A DNA stretch of 64,000 bases from Liopterus haemorrhoidalis (taxonomy: Eukaryota; Arthropoda; Insecta; Coleoptera; Dytiscidae). Below the pieces are notes generated by a model. The model did no database searches. It saw only the letters and a program-made list of their open reading frames with translations, and was not told where the DNA came from. Position 1 is the first letter of the stretch, and each line of letters opens with the position of its first letter. The stretch spans positions 181,798,535 to 181,862,534 of the forward strand of contig OZ020611.1 of assembly GCA_963971575.1 (NCBI GenBank). Reading direction: 5' to 3'. Shown in pieces: positions 22,127 to 32,490 of the stretch. The position numbers and the translations under genes are program-made.

Positions 22127-22680
22127 TTAACTATTACTAATAAATTGGTGTGAGAAGAGATTAGGAAATTCCATTGACCATAGACTTGAGAATGGGAGAT
22201 TCCAACAGATCCAGTTGTTCATGATAAGATTGTTCCCTTCTCGCTGTGCATATTTAATCTCAAATGTCTCTAAGAAGTATATTGGTTTTCCACTTTTATT
22301 TTCAAAATGTAAAATTTCTAATTTTTTTTCATAACAATGCTGACCGTTTTCTATTAGATGTTTGGCTGAATTAGATGATTCAGATTTATTATATTTCCAT
22401 GCCCTCAAGTGTTCTTGAAATCTGAAATTACGTTTTGTTTGCCCTATGTAATTCGCGTTACAATCATTAATGTAATGATTTTGTAAATACCAGAATAAGA
22501 AGTATTTTATTTTTGACTTATTTTATTTTTGACTAATTTATTTCTCAGGGTATTTTTATTATAAAAACTTGCTTTAATATTATTTTGTTTTAATACGTTC
22601 GCAATTTTAAAACTATTGTTAGTCATATTGGCACGTGGGTGGTTTGATTGAAAGACAACTCCTGGTTTAAACAATACAAA
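22127..22680 (-). pseudogene. Penelope-like GIY-YIG endonuclease domain
   Basis: The minus strand encodes the C-terminal endonuclease of a Penelope-like retroelement. In order: a linker with FKIANVLKQNNIKA (about 22,630), SGIYKI (GIY strand, ~22,490), NANYIGQTKRNFRFQEHLRA (YIG strand and catalytic Arg helix, ~22,450-22,400), SSNSAKHLIENG, then ILHFENKS and FLETFEIK (metal-binding Glu). Frameshifts near 22,400-22,500 separate the GIY and YIG parts. It nicks target DNA in the family; here it is broken. The reverse transcriptase part lies at 23,102-23,585, with a foreign insert between. Confidence 0.75.
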
Positions 22681-23098
22681 TTAAATTATTTATTTAATTT
22701 ACAATAATTTGCACATGGAGTTGGGGAAGCCTTCAGTCCACCCCGTGCTGGCCAGGATCGGCTTGGACCTATCTCCGAGGCGGGGGCTACCCATCAGGGA
22801 GTCGAGGAGCCTGGAGAAGTCTTCTCGCACTCACATGGTAACTGCTTGCCTGGCTCACCAGCGGTACGAGTATCTGGCGTCGGTGTCTTGGTAGTCACCA
22901 TGTGGACTAGTACGTGTAGAGGAGTTGGCTAGGTTACTCTGCCTCGATACTGTGCGACATATATCTTTTTGTACTGAAGGCTGACCTAGTCCCAATATTC
23001 ATTCGTCATGACAAATATTTCCTCATTACGAAAATGCGGCGTATGCATTTCGTAATCAGGCCACAAGCTGTTTTTAATCAAACAGATGAGCATCACAA
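22681..23098 (-). mobile_element. GC-rich insertion splitting the Penelope-like element
   Basis: About 400 bp of much higher GC content lies between the RT and GIY-YIG parts. On the minus strand it ends with a tail rich in AAATAAATAA next to the GIY-YIG linker, which suggests the 3' end of a retroelement. A 61-codon plus-strand frame (22,709-22,894) resembles nothing I know. Its source family is not recognised. Confidence 0.4.
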
Positions 23099-23101
23099 TG
23101 T

Positions 23102-23585
23102 CTAGATGTCGCAATCCTGACCTAAGATTACCTGTGTGACAATATAATTGATTCTTTTATAAACACTGGGAGTCTTGAAAATTGAATAACTTTCTTTTAA
23201 TAATAATGATTTATTTTTATTTCTCAACATATTGTCTATTATTTTCGGATTGTATCCATTATTTTGTACAATTAATTTTATAGTTAAGGGGAAGATTAGA
23301 TTGGCCTGGAATAATGGTGTCAAACCTACATGAATATGTAGGTTTTCTATAGATATCGAAATCGAATTTGTTACTGATTCGCCTTATGGTTAAATCCAGG
23401 AAGTTCAAACCATAACTACTGATAATTACTTTAAAACGGTCACAACACGTTATAAACAAACGACTAACTTCTACTACGACTAATAATGGATAAGCCGTAT
23501 TACTATGTTGCTGCACTGAATTGTACAAAATTAAAGTGCGTCTAATATTATGACAGTATTCGTGCGAATTTATTAGAATTTGCAT
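23102..23585 (-). pseudogene. Penelope-like reverse transcriptase, C-terminal fragment
   Basis: On the minus strand the motif LNFLDLTI, then FDFDIYRKPTYS, is the diagnostic 'LDL-I ... F-IYRKPT' of Penelope-like RT. It is followed by a Ser/Pro region, NGYNPKIID and, in a shifted frame, the end of the thumb region to about 23,102. The catalytic palm is missing, so the relic is 5'-truncated as well as frameshifted. RT and GIY-YIG order and strand agree with one element. Confidence 0.8.
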
Positions 23586-23672
23586 CTATTTCTAGCAGGA
23601 CTCGAACCCTCAACCTTGCGTATAGGAAAACAATCTATGTCTCACCGATCTGCAAACTCCGTATTTACATAT
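23586..23672 (-). repeat. tRNA-like / SINE fragment
   Basis: On the minus strand TTTGCAGATCGGTGAGAC (box A-like) and GGGTTCGAGTCCTGC (box B) stand at tRNA-like spacing. It directly abuts the start of the Penelope fragment. Acceptor-stem pairing is not evident, so I call it a SINE or pseudo-tRNA, not a tRNA gene. Confidence 0.45.
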
Positions 23673-24060
23673 GTAAAATTCTTCCAAATGATAATATAAT
23701 TAATGTAAAATATGATAAAGAAGTGCGGACTAAATTACGGCAACGAACCCATTCATTATGTGCAATGGCAATTAAATTAGTATTATACCAAAAGTTATTC
23801 AGTAAAAACACCGTGACAAATAACGTTCTTGACAAAAATGAAATCATTGACCTACTTTTTTTCAATACAATTCAGCAGCAAATCCCGTCCAGAGTTAATT
23901 AATGACGATAGTTCCTACGTTTCCGGACAGAGGACTCTATGAACAAAACGCATAAAGAAAACAAACGGTAAATTTAAAAACGCATAACGGCCTGGTAAAC
24001 ATTCCAACAGCTGCAGATAGGAACAACGCGAACTCGGGGTAGTATTCTCAACCAATTCTC
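23673..24060. other. No recognisable gene
   Basis: Moderately AT-rich sequence with no motif or repeat that I recognise. Confidence 0.3.
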
Positions 24061-24330
24061 ATTAGGTATTGTGTTTGGCGCTTGGCTTGCCCGGATGATG
24101 CGAGACGAGCGCCAATCCCCGAACCGGCGAGACGGCAGAATGTCTAAATTACTCTCTCCCGTTCTTTCTCTTTTTTATTGCTCTCAATTCGGAGTCGGTA
24201 TCGTTCAATTGCATTCATTAGGTTTGAAACGGCGAGTGGGGGGATCGCCACTTCACGATAGAACTGTATTCGACTATTTTCAACACAAAGAACTTCTGCC
24301 AAACTTCCATTTGTAAATGAACTGTTTTAT
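24061..24330 (+). other. GC-richer island, possible exon or promoter
   Basis: This stands out by base composition. It has an 81-codon open frame (24,071-24,316), a CTCTCTCCCGTTCTTTCTC pyrimidine stretch and an ATTCGGAGTCGGTATCG segment. I recognise no protein domain. It could be a retrotransposon LTR/leader, a promoter with first exon, or chance. Confidence 0.3.
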
Positions 24331-24689
24331 GAACGTTAATAGTATTTTTACTATTTCATCTTACATATTTGGATATTGATTTCTGCGCTTCTCAAAAGTT
24401 TTACATACATATTAAATTAAGTTATAAGCATGGCCGCGCTAAGAGTTGTTGTCGACGTGGTGCAACATTTTATTTGACACACTTTCTCAACGAATAAAAA
24501 TAATAATACTAATTTATGTAATAATAATAACAACAGCGGAAAAAAAATGTTCTTCTGTAGGAAAGCTTTGGGCAAAACCTAGGCCATAATTTTGCATTTT
24601 CCCGGTAAACAACCCTGAGCAACAATGTCTTAAGTTAATGTTTATAGTAATTCGCATTTAGAAATGATTCGAAGTTATTAAACCTATTT

Positions 24690-25271
24690 ACCGACCGCCA
24701 ACATATATAAGGGAGGTATTGTGATCATACTGATTTTGACATTTCGAGATTTCGATGGATCTCCATAAATTGAGGTCCCTACATAACGTTTTGACTATTT
24801 TTAGCATGATGTCTGTCGGTCTGTCTGTCCATCTGTCCGTCTGTCTGTCCGTCCATCTGTCTGTGTACACGTGCAGAGCAAATTCGGCTAAAAGGATTTT
24901 TATGAAATTTCATATTTAAGCTTTTGACATCATGAGTTGATCAGCTTTTAGTAAAAATCAGTTGACTAGAAATGGGAGTTTACTCGTGTCGATTTTAAGA
25001 TTTTTGCGAATATTTAACAACAGAAAATATTTCGAAAAAATGTATTTAACAAAAGTTGCTATAAAAGCAATAACTAACAACTTTTATTTGCGACATTTTT
25101 TGATAAAACGAAATTTTTTCTAAGTACCTATTTTTTCATACTTATATGTAACGTTTCCATGGTTATGATAAATAATATCTCAGAAAATATTAGGCCAAGT
25201 TATTTCTACCTACTGCTAGAATGTATTTCATACAAGTACTTGGTGATGGAGGGCGGTCCTGTGGTGGCTGA
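24690..25271 (+). mobile_element. Helentron-like element, family A copy 1
   Basis: It starts ACCGACCGCCAACATATATA. A TCTG/TCCG microsatellite lies at ~24,806-24,865, followed by ACACGTGCAGAGCAAATTCG. It ends near GGGCGGTCCTGTGGTGGCTGA. ACCGACCGCC at the start and its reverse complement GGCGGTCGGT near the end of intact copies form a subterminal inverted repeat. This copy has lost part of the 3' hairpin. It is flanked by T-rich DNA and encodes no protein. Confidence 0.6.
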
Positions 25272-26029
25272 ATTTTTTGTTATATAGTAATCGTTAGTTT
25301 TCATAGAAGCGGTTTGGAGATAACATTAAAATATAAGTATTTAAAGTATTAGTATTACAATTAGGTACGAGTAAAAGCACTATGTAATTTCATGAAAAAA
25401 ACTGTATTATATTTCACTTGTTCTAGTGCATAATTGCCTGTTTATGGTGACTGTTAAAAAATGTAAAAAGTATTAAAAAAATATTATAAGCGTTTAATTT
25501 TTTCAGTTTCCATACGCACAATATATCGGATAATGGGGGGGCTACAAAATGATCTCAACGAACTTGCATGATCTTATGAGGGCAACAGAACCAGCTACAA
25601 GGACTCGCATGTCCGTGTATTCCGAAAAAAATAAAAAATCAAAGTTAATTCGTAATCTTAACTTAAAAAAATTCAAATATTAGTTTTCTTTTCATTGTCC
25701 TAGGTTTTTTTTTTTTAATTAAAGATAGGCATAGAAAAATATATGTATACATAATTTTTTTGTAATTGCAGGCAGCCGTAGAAAAAATACTGTATGAAAC
25801 TCATGTATGAAGCGTCTTTTTTCACTCATGGGATTGATATCACAAATAACATACAAATTATTCTGATACATATGTGTTAAAATGCCTTAAGAAACAGATG
25901 GTGATTTTTTTAATTTTTGTTCTGTAGCAAAACCAGTAGCATCTATATCTTTTGGACATAAATCGGTTTTATCTATTAAAATTATTTCTAAAACTGAACA
26001 ACGTTTTAATATCTCGCTAGTTTAGTTCT
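25272..26029. other. AT-rich stretch without a gene
   Basis: Nothing recognisable on either strand beyond homopolymer runs. Confidence 0.3.
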
Positions 26030-26180
26030 TTTAGGCCCGGTCTTTCCACCTTCAGACAAAGGTATTCCTACGAATAAACTGGCAGAAAATAAAACAAATT
26101 ATTTTCTGACTGGTCCGAATCCCATTACTTTCAACTATAATTACTACTCACGGACTTGCTCATCTAATCAAGTATATTAT
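26030..26180 (+). repeat. Second copy of Penelope-type repeat pieces
   Basis: GACTGGTCCGAATCCCATTA and CTCATCTAATCAAG are shared with 12,045-12,185, but here the inner part is in opposite relative order. The hammerhead-like core is absent. Confidence 0.5.
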
Positions 26181-26874
26181 TTATATTATTTTATTTTTCT
26201 TTCGTATATTTTGTTATTATTTACATATTTAGACTTTTATTTATATTCTTGGCGTAGATTTTATGGAGAAAATTCTCCATGTAATTTGGTTTTACGCAGT
26301 TAAATATTTTTTAGGTTAACTGACATATAAATATTTTTTGACACTTGACAATTAACAGATCAAAATAGAGGACTAATGTGAGTGAGGCCAAAATTCTGCC
26401 CAGCTAGAAGAAGTTATTCATATAATTTTTAGACCTTCATTATATATGAATTTTTACATTATACATATATTTTTAATTTTTATTTACAATAAATATTTAA
26501 ATAAGAAACTTAAGCTCTACAGATATATTGTTTGTTTTATTGCTTTATTTACACTCTTTTAGCCAAATCTCTCTTTTTATATATAGTACATCATTTTTAA
26601 AAACTAATATTTTTTTAACTTCTTCAAATTTCCCATTAAACTGAATTTATATCGTATAAATAACGTAAGTGTATTTATCCGCCTTGTTTATTTCAATATA
26701 TTAATAACCTTTTTTATATTAAAAAAAAAAAAAAAAAAAAACACTTCCTAACCCAGTTACTACGCCCATGCGCTATTTGAAACTTATTTTAAATTTCCCG
26801 CTATACTATATTTGTCCAGTGTAAATTGTACTCAGTTCGCAGCGCTCTCTACTTTTTTCTAATTTGAAATAGAC
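26181..26874. other. AT-rich stretch without a gene
   Basis: Contains a pure A-run at ~26,720-26,740. I see no gene. Confidence 0.3.
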
Positions 26875-27165
26875 CATAGATCTGGTTTTTTTAGGGATTT
26901 TTATAGTGTATTACTGACTTTTAGAAACTTGGTTATATTGTAAAAAAGGCTTTACAGTTTTGGGTTATGTTTGTATTATTTTAGGTTAGTATTATATTTA
27001 CAAAATATTTAAGATGTCACTATTCAAAATGAAATATGACAAATGATATTTTATAAATGACATATTTATAATCTGACTTTTCAAATTATTTTTCTGTAAT
27101 ACCAACATGACATACAGTTTCGATGGTGCAAACTGTTGAAAACAAAATTTCCTCTATATACTGAT
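26875..27165. mobile_element. MITE-1 copy, decayed
   Basis: AGATCTGGTTTTTTTAGGG, ATAGTGTATTACTGACTTT and, near the end, AATACCAACATGACATACAG match the order in better-preserved MITE-1 copies. The outer terminal repeats are lost. Confidence 0.55.
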
Positions 27166-27203
27166 AAACTGATATAAAAAATAAAATTAAAAAAAATATT
27201 ATA

Positions 27204-27462
27204 TAAGCTGTTCACTTTTGTAAGGACAAACTAGATCTAGTTATTTTGGATACTTTTATAGTGTAATATGGACTTTAAATGGCAATTAAAAATATTCCTT
27301 ACGCTGTAAAACCGACTTTAGATTTATTGGTTCTGATAATTATTAAGAAAGTGACATTTTTTTATATTTTTTTAATACCAACATGAAATACAGTTTCAAA
27401 GGTGCAAACTATTGAAAACATAATTTCCTCTTAGTTTTTTCTTACTAAAGTGAACAGCTTAT
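27204..27462. mobile_element. MITE-1 copy with terminal inverted repeats
   Basis: It starts TAAGCTGTTCACTTTTGTAA and ends with the complement TTACTAAAGTGAACAGCTTA, flanked by TA. About 260 bp, no reading frame. The TA target and length suggest a Tc1/mariner-related MITE. Confidence 0.8.
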
Positions 27463-27870
27463 AGATACATTTGAATTGAAAGACGGGATGACATGTATTC
27501 AACAGATAAAGTATCAGATAATTTTATCTGTCAGATAGTTACCCAGAAGTTTATCCGAAGGTTTTAAGCTTTAAAATTTTGTATAAATTTAAAATTTTTC
27601 ATATAATTTTTTAATAGATTAATTCGGTCCTGAATATTAATATAAATCTAAAATATACTGTCAGCATAGTAAACACGTATATTAAAAACAACTTTAGCAA
27701 CAATTTTTTTTGTAAAAGAAAATTATTATTTATATGATTTTAATCCCTCTTTAAAAATGTTAATTTAAAAATTTTAAGACGCTTCAGCTACTGTGGCTAT
27801 TAGCGTCTGTGTTTACATCGCTTTTTACAATATATGTTTTATTTTACATAGATAGGTTATAATCAGATAT
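27463..27870. other. AT-rich stretch without a gene
   Basis: No motif or repeat recognised. Confidence 0.3.
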
Positions 27871-28700
27871 TTAGATTTTATTATGTAGATTTACTTGTGT
27901 GATAAAGTTGAGTATATTTGTCATTGTATTTGTGTCGTTCGAGAGGGCTTGTTTCATCGTGTTTGGGATGTTGTTTCTTAGTTTTTCTTTTTTTTTTTTT
28001 TTTAATTTTTGGACTTAGCTACTAAGGCCATTTCCAGTACATGCATTTATTTTCGAAAAATCCATGCCATAACCGGGATTCGAACTCGAGCCCTCATGAT
28101 CTAGAAGCCAGTGCATCGCTACACTAAACACTACGCCATGGTGACCGGCATTAGTTTTTCTTGTTGGTATTTTGTGCAGTGTAGTATGATGTGTTCGAGG
28201 GTGAGTGGTGTGTCGCAAGTGTCGTATGTAGGTTGTTATGTTTTTTTGAAGATGTGTTCATGTGTTAACAGGGTGTGCCCTATTAAGAGTCTTGTTAGTG
28301 TGACCTGGTCTTTCCTTCTGTGTGTAGATGTCCAATTTTAGGTAGTTTCTTTTATGTTTCTTAATTTGTTGGTAATATTTGTGTTGGTCCACTCATTGCT
28401 CCACTCTTCTTTGATTCTAGCTTTAATGATGTGTTTTTGATCTTCGGGTTGTATTGCTATTTTCAGTTCTTCATCTTGAATTGCTTGTCTTGCGTTTTCG
28501 TCTGCTTTTTCATTCCCCTTTATGCCTATGTGGGATGGGATCCACACAAAAGTGACTGTATTTTTGTAGTTTGTAATGGCATCATGTATGTTTTCTTGTC
28601 CTTTTTTGATGTGAGGATTTTTTGGGTAGATCTGTTGATATGATTGAAGTACACTAAGTGAGTCGGTGTATGTTATGTAGTGTTTGTGTTGTTCTTTGGT
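27871..28700 (-). pseudogene. LINE ORF2 C-terminus: RNase H and zinc-knuckle-like tail
   Basis: The minus strand encodes the C-terminal part of a non-LTR retrotransposon of an RNase H-bearing clade (I/R1/LOA-like). In order: TYTDSLSVLQSYQQ (RNase H catalytic Asp), WIPSHIGIKGNEKADENA (28,547-28,490, with conserved His and Asp), IKEEWSNEWTN, LTRLLIGHTLLTHEH, CDTPLTLEHIILHC. After the SINE it resumes EKLRNN and ends ILNFITQVNLHNKI, stop at 27,871. At least one frameshift (near 28,338) and a stop near 28,250 break it. The RT is missing, so the element is 5'-truncated. Confidence 0.85.
27990..28150 (-). mobile_element. tRNA-derived SINE with 12 bp TSD
   Basis: On the minus strand it starts TGCCGGTCACCATGGCGTAG, with a box A-like TGGCGTAGTGTTTAG and box B GAGTTCGAATCCCGG, then a ~60 bp body and a poly(A) tail (the T-run at 27,990-28,003). 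TTAGTTTTTCTT at 27,978-27,989 and 28,151-28,162 is a perfect 12 bp target duplication. Removing the SINE and one duplicate restores continuity of the LINE reading frame. Confidence 0.88.
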
Positions 28701-28719
28701 AAAAATGGTTTTTATTTAT

Positions 28720-29110
28720 TTTTCCTCCAAGATCACTTTTATGCATACTGTACTGTAGGAATTTTGGATAGGACAATGTAAAAACAATTGTCGAAAAGCA
28801 TAAACCCCTGGCTATAAGAATGGGACTAGAAAGTGACTTGGTGCTGCCACCAAAAGTCAGATATGTAAATCATATTGACGGTATATTATACCGCCAACAA
28901 TAACTGTAAAAATAATAATAGTGTGTAGCGCATAACAGATTATTATTATTATTATTATTATAAGCCTATTTTTTACAGTTCTTAAGGCAATATTCGAGAT
29001 TCTTGAGTTTGAAATATGGTACATAAGAGAGGCGAAGCATACGCCAAAGCATTTTTAGACGAAAATTCGGACGAAGATAGTGTCCAATACATTGACAATT
29101 AGAAAACCTA
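28720..29110. other. No recognisable gene
   Basis: Contains a short ATT microsatellite at ~28,943-28,963 and a 23-codon open stretch (GEAYAKAFLDENSDEDSVQY near 29,030) that I cannot assign. Confidence 0.3.
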
Positions 29111-29111
29111 C

Positions 29112-30048
29112 CCAGACAAATTATTGTGGCAAATATATAGACAAAATTTTGATTCTATAATTATTCATAATAATAAGCAGTGTGAACCAATTACAAATTG
29201 TACATGTGAAAAAATAACAAAAAAAGATCATACAAATTATCTAGGTTTAATTGTAGACAACTTTCTTAGATGGAACCATCACATTGAAAAAATTTGTAGA
29301 AGCCTCAGAAAATCAATCTTCATTTTGAAGAAATTAAGATATATTCTACCCTTTCCTAAATTAAAAATATTTTATTTCTCTTTTGTTCAATCTATTTTAC
29401 AATATGGCATCTTATGCTGGGGAGGGACTACTAATAATTACATAAATAACATTCATATTTTACATAAACATATATTAAAAACAATGTGCTTTAAACCTAG
29501 AATGTATTCTTCAAATTTAATTTATAAGGAAACCCAACTGTTTAGTATCACTCAGCTATATATTTTGGCAATCATTACAAAAATTTATAAAAATCCAAAC
29601 ATAATTGAATACTCCAAACATAACTATGCTACAAGATTAAAAATAAATAATTTTTCAATTCCGTATAAACATAATAAGACAAAATCAGAATGCTACTACC
29701 TTTTCTACATTAGCGTCATTCACAATAATTTTAATAGTTACTTAAAGACAAATAATATTGAATTAAATGTTCTCAATAAAAAAAGCATATTTAAAAAATG
29801 GACATCCTCACTTAATGCAAATGAAATTAAAGAAATATTTCAAAAATAACTTTATGTTTTTCTACCTCTCTAATTCACATACTTGTACTTATGTATAAAT
29901 ATATATATATATATGTATAAATTAAAATGCATAGTAGATACATTTATCACCAACTACGCATATTTAATTTAAACTATATTACCACGCGCTGAACTAAGTT
30001 CTTTGTGGGCTAACCTCTTGGAGGTTATTATTATTATTATTATTATAA
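29112..30048 (+). mobile_element. CR1/Jockey-like LINE, 5'-truncated, (TTA)n tail
   Basis: The 3' part of a non-LTR retrotransposon: the coding remnant, a ~180 bp 3' UTR ending GGGCTAACCTCTTGGAGG, and a TTATTATTA tail (30,027-30,047). 5' truncation near 29,112 is the usual outcome of incomplete reverse transcription. Confidence 0.75.
29124..29849 (+). pseudogene. LINE reverse transcriptase C-terminal region
   Basis: A 241-codon uninterrupted frame that is only the post-catalytic part of ORF2. It has HTNYLGLIVDNFLRWNHHIE (end of the palm, 'YLG-D-LxWxxHI' motif, about residues 36-55), LRKSIFILKKLRYILP (thumb), ILQYGILCWGG, then a basic, Asn-rich C-terminal domain. The YADD active site lies upstream and is missing, so no RT activity is expected despite the open frame. 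The first Met is not a natural start. Confidence 0.8.
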
Positions 30049-30734
30049 TATGGTACAAAATTGTATATATGTCTTCCTATGTATGTAGATATATTTCTAT
30101 ATTTCTGTATATATATCTTGTACTATTATTGTTATTTATGATAATAAACTATTATTATTATTATTAAATTGAGGCCAAAATTGGGGTTCATATTAGACTT
30201 GAGTACAAAACGAACTTATTACGAAATTCTATAAAATAAATGAAAAATATCGAGTTATTTTATGCCCTTTAGCACAGTAAAGTTTTTACGTAAAATCCCC
30301 TCTTCTCTTATATTTAATTAGATGAGTAGCGTGCACTTGGTACCAATATAAATCAAGCTTTAAAAATATCTAAAATAAACAATGAACAGTTGCTCTGACT
30401 CTGACTTCCACAAAGTAATTTCTCAAATTGCATGTAAAATCACTCAGATTCGTACAGATAAATCCTGTATATACAGTATAAATTAAATTAGTATCATCTC
30501 AAATGTTATTCAGTAAAAGCTCCATGGCAAATAAAATTTCTACCGTTTTCTCGATGATCAACTGAAGCCCTCTTAAAATGAAAGAATTGACCCAGTTTTT
30601 TCATCGCACTTCTGCAAATACGGGTCCACATTTAATTAACGGTTACAGTTTTTATTTATTATTCTAAATGAATATTTAAATTTTTTACATTTGTTCATAT
30701 TCAACCAAGTAGCTAAGGTAATATACTAGTAGTA
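30049..30734. other. AT-rich stretch without a gene
   Basis: A second ATT run lies at ~30,150-30,165. Nothing else is recognised. Confidence 0.3.
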
Positions 30735-31032
30735 TAAGCTGTTCACTTTTGTAAGAACACACTAGATCTGGTTATTTTGGTTACTTTTATGGTGTGTTAC
30801 TGACTTTAAATGTCAATTAAAAATATTCCTTACGCTGTAAAACCGACTTTAGGTTGATAAGGTTATGATCATTATAATTAAGATATCATTTTTCATTATG
30901 ATATAAGTCAAATGGATCGACATTTTAAAAAAGTGACATTTTTTAATACCAACATGACATACAGCTACAAAGGTGCAAACTATTGAAAACAAAATTGCCT
31001 CTTAGTTTGTTCTTGCAAAAGTGAACAGCTTA
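30735..31032. mobile_element. MITE-1 copy, complete
   Basis: It starts TAAGCTGTTCACTTTTGTAA and ends CAAAAGTGAACAGCTTA, with TA outside both ends. About 298 bp; the same interior (TTACTGACTTTAAATGTCAA, AATACCAACATGACATACAG) as other copies. Confidence 0.85.
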
Positions 31033-31436
31033 TAGTAAATAGTATTCTGCCACATTTGTAACTGGAAAGCAGCTTATGGCCGGTATTATAAAGCAAAATA
31101 GTTTGCTACTAAATTTTAGTTAAGAGTTAAACTAATTTAACCCATAGATTTCGGTATTATAAAATTTGTTTTTAAAAAGTTACCAACTAAATCTACAAAC
31201 TAAATTAGTTGACAGATTTTCTGGGTACTAAATTATAGTTGGCAACTATATTTGTATTACATTTAAATAGTTAGCATTTTGTTTACATTGAAATAACTTG
31301 TTTTTACTATTTATACTAAAATATATATTTGATAATTAATAACTGCAAAGTAAGTAATAATATTTTACATAAAAAAAAATACATATGAATAGATTTATAT
31401 ATATAAACAACACAAAATTTACAGGTTAGGTCATCA

Positions 31437-31622
31437 GTATCATTTGTCTCATCATCACCATCCGTAAACAGTATTTCTGACAGTAATAATGATGAAAATT
31501 CAAGAATACGTCAGCCTAGAGAATTTCTTGAAAGACGACACCCCTTTAATTATTATAATGATGAACAATTTAAACACAGATTTCGGTTTTCAAAAGATAC
31601 TGTTTTGTCTATTTTTAATTAA
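31437..31622 (+). pseudogene. Harbinger (HARBI1-like) transposase N-terminal fragment
   Basis: An open segment reads REFLERRHPFNYYNDEQF, then KHRFRFSKDTVLSIFN and a stop. The 'R-NPF-YxDxxFxxRFRFSK' pattern is the N-terminal domain of HARBI1-like nucleases. The DDE catalytic part is deleted. Confidence 0.65.
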
Positions 31623-31652
31623 TTGATAATTAAATAAAGTCCTTAACTTATA

Positions 31653-31790
31653 TTACATTATATCTATTAATTGTTCTTTTTCAATTTCTGTATAATTTTT
31701 GCCTCTATCCCAGTTTTTTCCCCATTTGAAATACTTTTTAACTTCTACGAATTCTTTTTCACTGTCAAAATTATACGTTATAAATGTTAA
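31653..31790 (-). pseudogene. Harbinger accessory ORF fragment (possible Myb-like)
   Basis: The minus strand reads FDSEKEFVEVKKYFKWGKNW, then DRGKNYTEIEKEQLIDIM and a stop. It converges on the transposase remnant. Harbinger elements usually carry a second Myb/SANT-like gene in this arrangement, but the fragment is too short to show the domain. Confidence 0.4.
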
Positions 31791-32029
31791 ACTGTAAAAA
31801 CTACAACAGAAAAACCGCGAAATATAGTATAGGCATCTACCGGTCAGTTGTATACTAACGTTCGGTCGGTAAATCTTGAGACTAAATTATTTTAGTTGCG
31901 AACTAGTTGATTAGTTGGCTGTTCTGATTTATAATACCGAAATTAAATAACTTGTTATATTAGTTATCAACTAAATTTAGTTTACAACTATTTAGTTGGG
32001 TCTTAAGTTATGGTTTTATAATACCGGCC

Positions 32030-32488
32030 TTAGTGTTGTTATTGATAAATAACAAACAGCTTTAAATCAGTTGCATATATATTTCAACAAATGGAAGATG
32101 ATAATAATTACTTATAAACGTCAAGATATTTTTGCTTAATCTAAATAAACCTGCAAGTCTTCTGCAATATAACGAATATTAAATTACTCAAATGCTAAAT
32201 ATTTAAGTTTAAAAATTGATAGTAAATTAACTTGAAGAGCTCAATATTAATGCGAGTAAAAAAAATTGAAAGCATGAAATCAGCAGTCTCATCAATAAAA
32301 ATAGTTGCCAACAAATTACTCTTATGTAATTTATCATTGAATCACTAATTCCATGTGCGTCGTGGAATTTTCGAGATATTTGTAATATTTATGCAGACTG
32401 ATTTGAAGTTGTCCGATGATAGCTTCGGCGATATACCCACTTTTCACAAAAATCTGGAGGAGTCCATCCCAATCACCTGGAAAGATGA
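32030..32488. other. No recognisable gene
   Basis: AT-rich; no motif recognised. Confidence 0.3.
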
Positions 32489-32490
32489 TA

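Larger units (their letters stand above)
31078..32029. mobile_element. PIF/Harbinger-like deletion derivative
   Basis: The ends GGCCGGTATTATAAAGC and (right) TTTATAATACCGGCC are inverted repeats. TTA lies just outside the right end, and TTA plus one extra T outside the left, fitting a Harbinger TTA target. The arms continue as similar inverted sequence rich in CTAAATT and TTAGTTG motifs. Inside are converging remnants of two genes, as in Harbinger elements. Confidence 0.7.

Noticed and set aside
24690..25271. Classical Helitron (TC...CTRR, A-T insertion)
   Set aside because: The 5' end is ACCGACC rather than TC, and insertion is in T-runs; the layout fits the Helentron-like variant better.
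28015..28150. tRNA gene
   Set aside because: Box A and B are present but it has a poly(A) tail and a 12 bp target duplication, so it is a SINE. The tRNA-like heads at 21,140-21,215, 23,586-23,672, 33,500-33,600 and 37,960-38,050 also lack a convincing acceptor stem.
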